DNA from: Promethearchaeota archaeon
Lineage (GTDB): Archaea > Asgardarchaeota > Lokiarchaeia > Sigynarchaeales > SOKP01
Direction of reading: 5' to 3'
Assembly: GCA_016839635.1 (NCBI GenBank)
Contig: JAEOTV010000049.1
Location: 1-7,155, forward strand
Length of the DNA stretch: 7,155 nucleotides
Below, one piece after another: positions 5,614 to 7,155 of this stretch. Position numbers and translations under genes: made by a program. Within the stretch, counting starts at the first letter, position 1. Each line of letters opens with the position of its first letter. A model generated the notes under the pieces. It was not told the DNA's origin and ran no database searches. It worked only from the letters and a program-made list of their open reading frames with translations.

Positions 5614-6345
5614 ATGAATAGTACTATGACATTGCGACAATCAATTAATAAGGCTAGAGCTAGATTTTACAATGTGGTCACTAACTACAATTTTGTCAAG
5701 AAAACTTCTCTCATTGTAATAGCAGTCTATCTTTCCCTTCTTCTAGTTGCAGTTATTATAGCAGCAATATGGGGTCCTTATGGCTATACGATTTGGACAC
5801 GTATGATTTCAGATTTAGGGGGTAGTAATTATACTCCAATACCAATCTTATTCGATATTGCTTGTGTATTTGCAGGAATTATGACCATCCCATTAACATT
5901 TTACACTGAAAATTTATTTGCTCCGTTACCAAAAAGGAAGAATTTACGAGAGCAACATTTTTCTCGCCTGAGATTTAGATTAGGGAGTAATGCATTTTTC
6001 TTCAGCTTAATGGGAAACATTGGTTATATTTTTGTGGGGATTTTTAGCGAAGATCGGAATTATCCATTATTAGATTTCGCTAGTTATCATGATGTTTTCT
6101 CATTTTTCTCATTTACAGGATTTGCATTAGGAGCTTTCTTTATCGGAATGATAATTGTACTCTATAAGACTGAAATTCCAAAATTATTTGGATTTTACGG
6201 TATATTTGGTCCTCCAAGTATGCTATTTGCTTTCCTATTTACGATGGAAGCATTATGGGAATGGATTTTATTATTCTCGATTCTCTTATGGATCATACCT
6301 CTTACACTTATGATGATGCGAAAACCAGAATTAAGACCAATTTAA
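5614..6345 (+). CDS. DUF998-like six-helix membrane protein, first of a tandem paralogous pair
   Basis: An integral membrane protein of 243 residues with six hydrophobic segments, at about 31-52, 75-98, 123-144, 160-184, 189-210 and 213-234. Between helices 1 and 2 is the segment GYTIWTRMISDLGGSNYTP (57-75). Its ISDLG...N..P core followed by a helix beginning LFDIA is characteristic of DUF998-type proteins, whose function is unknown. A basic loop between helices 2 and 3 (APLPKRKNLREQHFSRLRFRL, about 103-123) is strongly conserved in the neighbouring paralog, as is a basic amphipathic N-terminus (MTLRQSINKARARFYN, 5-20). The chosen ATG keeps the MN..MT start shared by both copies; Met5 is an alternative. 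The topology suggests a cytosolic N-terminus. Two T-tracts follow the stop, and the second copy appears to have its own promoter. Family placement is moderately sure; no enzymatic or transport role can be read. Confidence 0.78.
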   Translation: MNSTMTLRQSINKARARFYNVVTNYNFVKKTSLIVIAVYLSLLLVAVIIAAIWGPYGYTIWTRMISDLGGSNYTPIPILFDIACVFAGIMTIPLTFYTENLFAPLPKRKNLREQHFSRLRFRLGSNAFFFSLMGNIGYIFVGIFSEDRNYPLLDFASYHDVFSFFSFTGFALGAFFIGMIIVLYKTEIPKLFGFYGIFGPPSMLFAFLFTMEALWEWILLFSILLWIIPLTLMMMRKPELRPI

Positions 6346-6358
6346 AATACAAAATCTC

Positions 6359-6384
6359 TTTTTTTTATAAAACCTTTTTTTTTT
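6359..6384 (+). terminator. Double T-tract terminator (T8 and T10) after the first DUF998-like gene
   Basis: Runs of eight T (6359-6366) and ten T (6375-6384) begin 14 nt after the stop codon, with no strong hairpin before them. This is the form of an archaeal T-tract terminator. It suggests that the two tandem membrane-protein genes are transcribed separately. Confidence 0.55.
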
Positions 6385-6412
6385 CCAAGAAAAAGAATAT
6401 CTAAAATACATC

Positions 6413-6424
6413 ATATTTATATTA
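6413..6424 (+). promoter_or_regulatory. TATA box for the second DUF998-like gene
   Basis: ATATTTATATTA is centred about 39 nt before the ATG at 6458, just after the T-tract terminator of the upstream gene. Standard archaeal spacing would place the transcription start near 6445, giving a leader of about a dozen bases without a Shine-Dalgarno site. Confidence 0.42.
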
Positions 6425-6457
6425 ACTTGAATCAAATATGATTTATCAAATTATTAA

Positions 6458-7155
6458 ATGAACACTATTATGACAATTCGTAAATCAATCAATAAAATCA
6501 GGGCAAAATTGTATAATTTTGCGACAAACTTTAATGTTGTGAAAATCTCTGCTATGGGTGTTATGTTCGGATATATAATGTTGCTTATAATAGGAGTTAT
6601 CGTAGCAGCTTTACTTGATCCCGATGGATATACTATCTGGGAGAACTGGATTTCCGATCTTGGTTCAATAAATGATACGCCTGCACCATACTTATATGAT
6701 ATTGCATGTATTGTAGCTGGTTCTATGACTATTCCTCTTACATTCTATATGGAAAATTTACTTGCTCCATTGCCTAAGAGAACAAAATTAAGAGGCGAAC
6801 ATTATTCTCGATTACGATTTCGATTAAGCAGTTTTGCTTTCCTGTTTAGTATTATGGGGAATTTTGCCTATATTGGGGTAGGAATCTTTAGTGCGGATCG
6901 TGATTATGATTTCTTATCAGTTTTAGGAATGGGACCACATGGACTTATGTCATTTCTCGCTTTTGGTGGATTTACTTTTGCAGCTTTCTTCATGGGGTGG
7001 TTGATAGTGCTTTATGACACGAAAATTCCGAAAATTTTAGGAATATATGGAATATTCGGACCATTAATTATTACTATTTTGAATTTAATAGATAGTACTC
7101 CATTATTAGAATGGATGTTACTCTTCTCGATATTAATCTGGATAATCCCTCTTTC
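6458..7155 (+). CDS. DUF998-like six-helix membrane protein, second paralog (3' end cut by window edge)
   Basis: The frame from ATG 6458 stays open to the right edge, giving 232 codons, so only about the last ten residues are missing if it matches its neighbour. It aligns with the protein encoded at 5614-6345 along its whole length, with roughly half of positions identical by eye. Shared blocks are the basic N-terminus (MTIRKSINKIRAKLYNF), GYTIW..WISDLGS.N.TPAP (57-76), DIACIVAGSMTIPLTFYMENL, the basic loop APLPKRTKLRGEHYSRLRFRL, GIFSADRDY, IVLYDTKIPKILGIYGIFGP, and EWMLLFSILIWIIPL. The same six membrane segments are present. The main differences are an acidic DPDG before GYTIW (GPYG in the first copy), a glycine-rich VLGMGPHG segment before helix 4, and a changed helix 5 to 6 turn. 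The pair clearly arose by tandem duplication. Function is unknown. Confidence 0.8.
   Translation, partial: MNTIMTIRKSINKIRAKLYNFATNFNVVKISAMGVMFGYIMLLIIGVIVAALLDPDGYTIWENWISDLGSINDTPAPYLYDIACIVAGSMTIPLTFYMENLLAPLPKRTKLRGEHYSRLRFRLSSFAFLFSIMGNFAYIGVGIFSADRDYDFLSVLGMGPHGLMSFLAFGGFTFAAFFMGWLIVLYDTKIPKILGIYGIFGPLIITILNLIDSTPLLEWMLLFSILIWIIPL

Noticed and set aside
1..7155. CRISPR array, tRNA/rRNA gene, insertion sequence or prophage element
   Set aside because: No regularly spaced repeats, no tRNA-like cloverleaf segments, no transposase motifs and no terminal inverted repeats were seen on either strand.

Overview
The window most likely comes from an Asgard (Promethearchaeota) archaeon with an AT-rich genome. 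This rests on three observations. A Rag/Gtr-type GTPase with a C-terminal roadblock-like domain (positions 1101-2009) is a eukaryote-like gene known from Asgard archaea. An FrhB-family F420-linked flavoprotein (2088-3578) is typical of archaea. Core promoters read as archaeal TATA boxes placed about 25-35 nt before start codons, with no convincing Shine-Dalgarno sites. The assignment is an inference from gene content; no ribosomal or other marker gene is present.

Layout from left to right. Positions 1-102 hold the first 34 codons of a minus-strand DNA-3-methyladenine glycosylase I (tag), cut by the window edge. A 24-bp palindrome lies just upstream, where its core promoter should be. Two small tandem paralogous genes follow on the plus strand (278-583 and 629-883), each encoding a protein with two membrane segments and a shared second-helix motif. 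The spacer at 884-1100 carries what looks like a collapsed remnant of an NTF2/SnoaL-like gene. Next come three minus-strand genes transcribed right to left: a HEAT-repeat protein (5335 to 3737), an FrhB-like iron-sulfur flavoprotein with an extra C-terminal beta-rich domain (3578 to 2088), and the Rag/Gtr-like GTPase (2009 to 1101). From 5614 on, two tandem plus-strand paralogs encode six-helix DUF998-like membrane proteins; the second runs off the right edge.

The three minus-strand genes are the most interesting part. A helical-repeat scaffold, a cofactor-reducing iron-sulfur flavoprotein and a Rag-like switch GTPase lie on one strand with no gene between them. The gaps (158 and 78 nt) contain TATA-like sequences, so each gene may have its own promoter. 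A functional link, for instance redox or nutrient status feeding a GTPase switch, is speculation from gene order alone. The tandem small membrane proteins and tandem DUF998 proteins are lineage-type duplications of unknown role.
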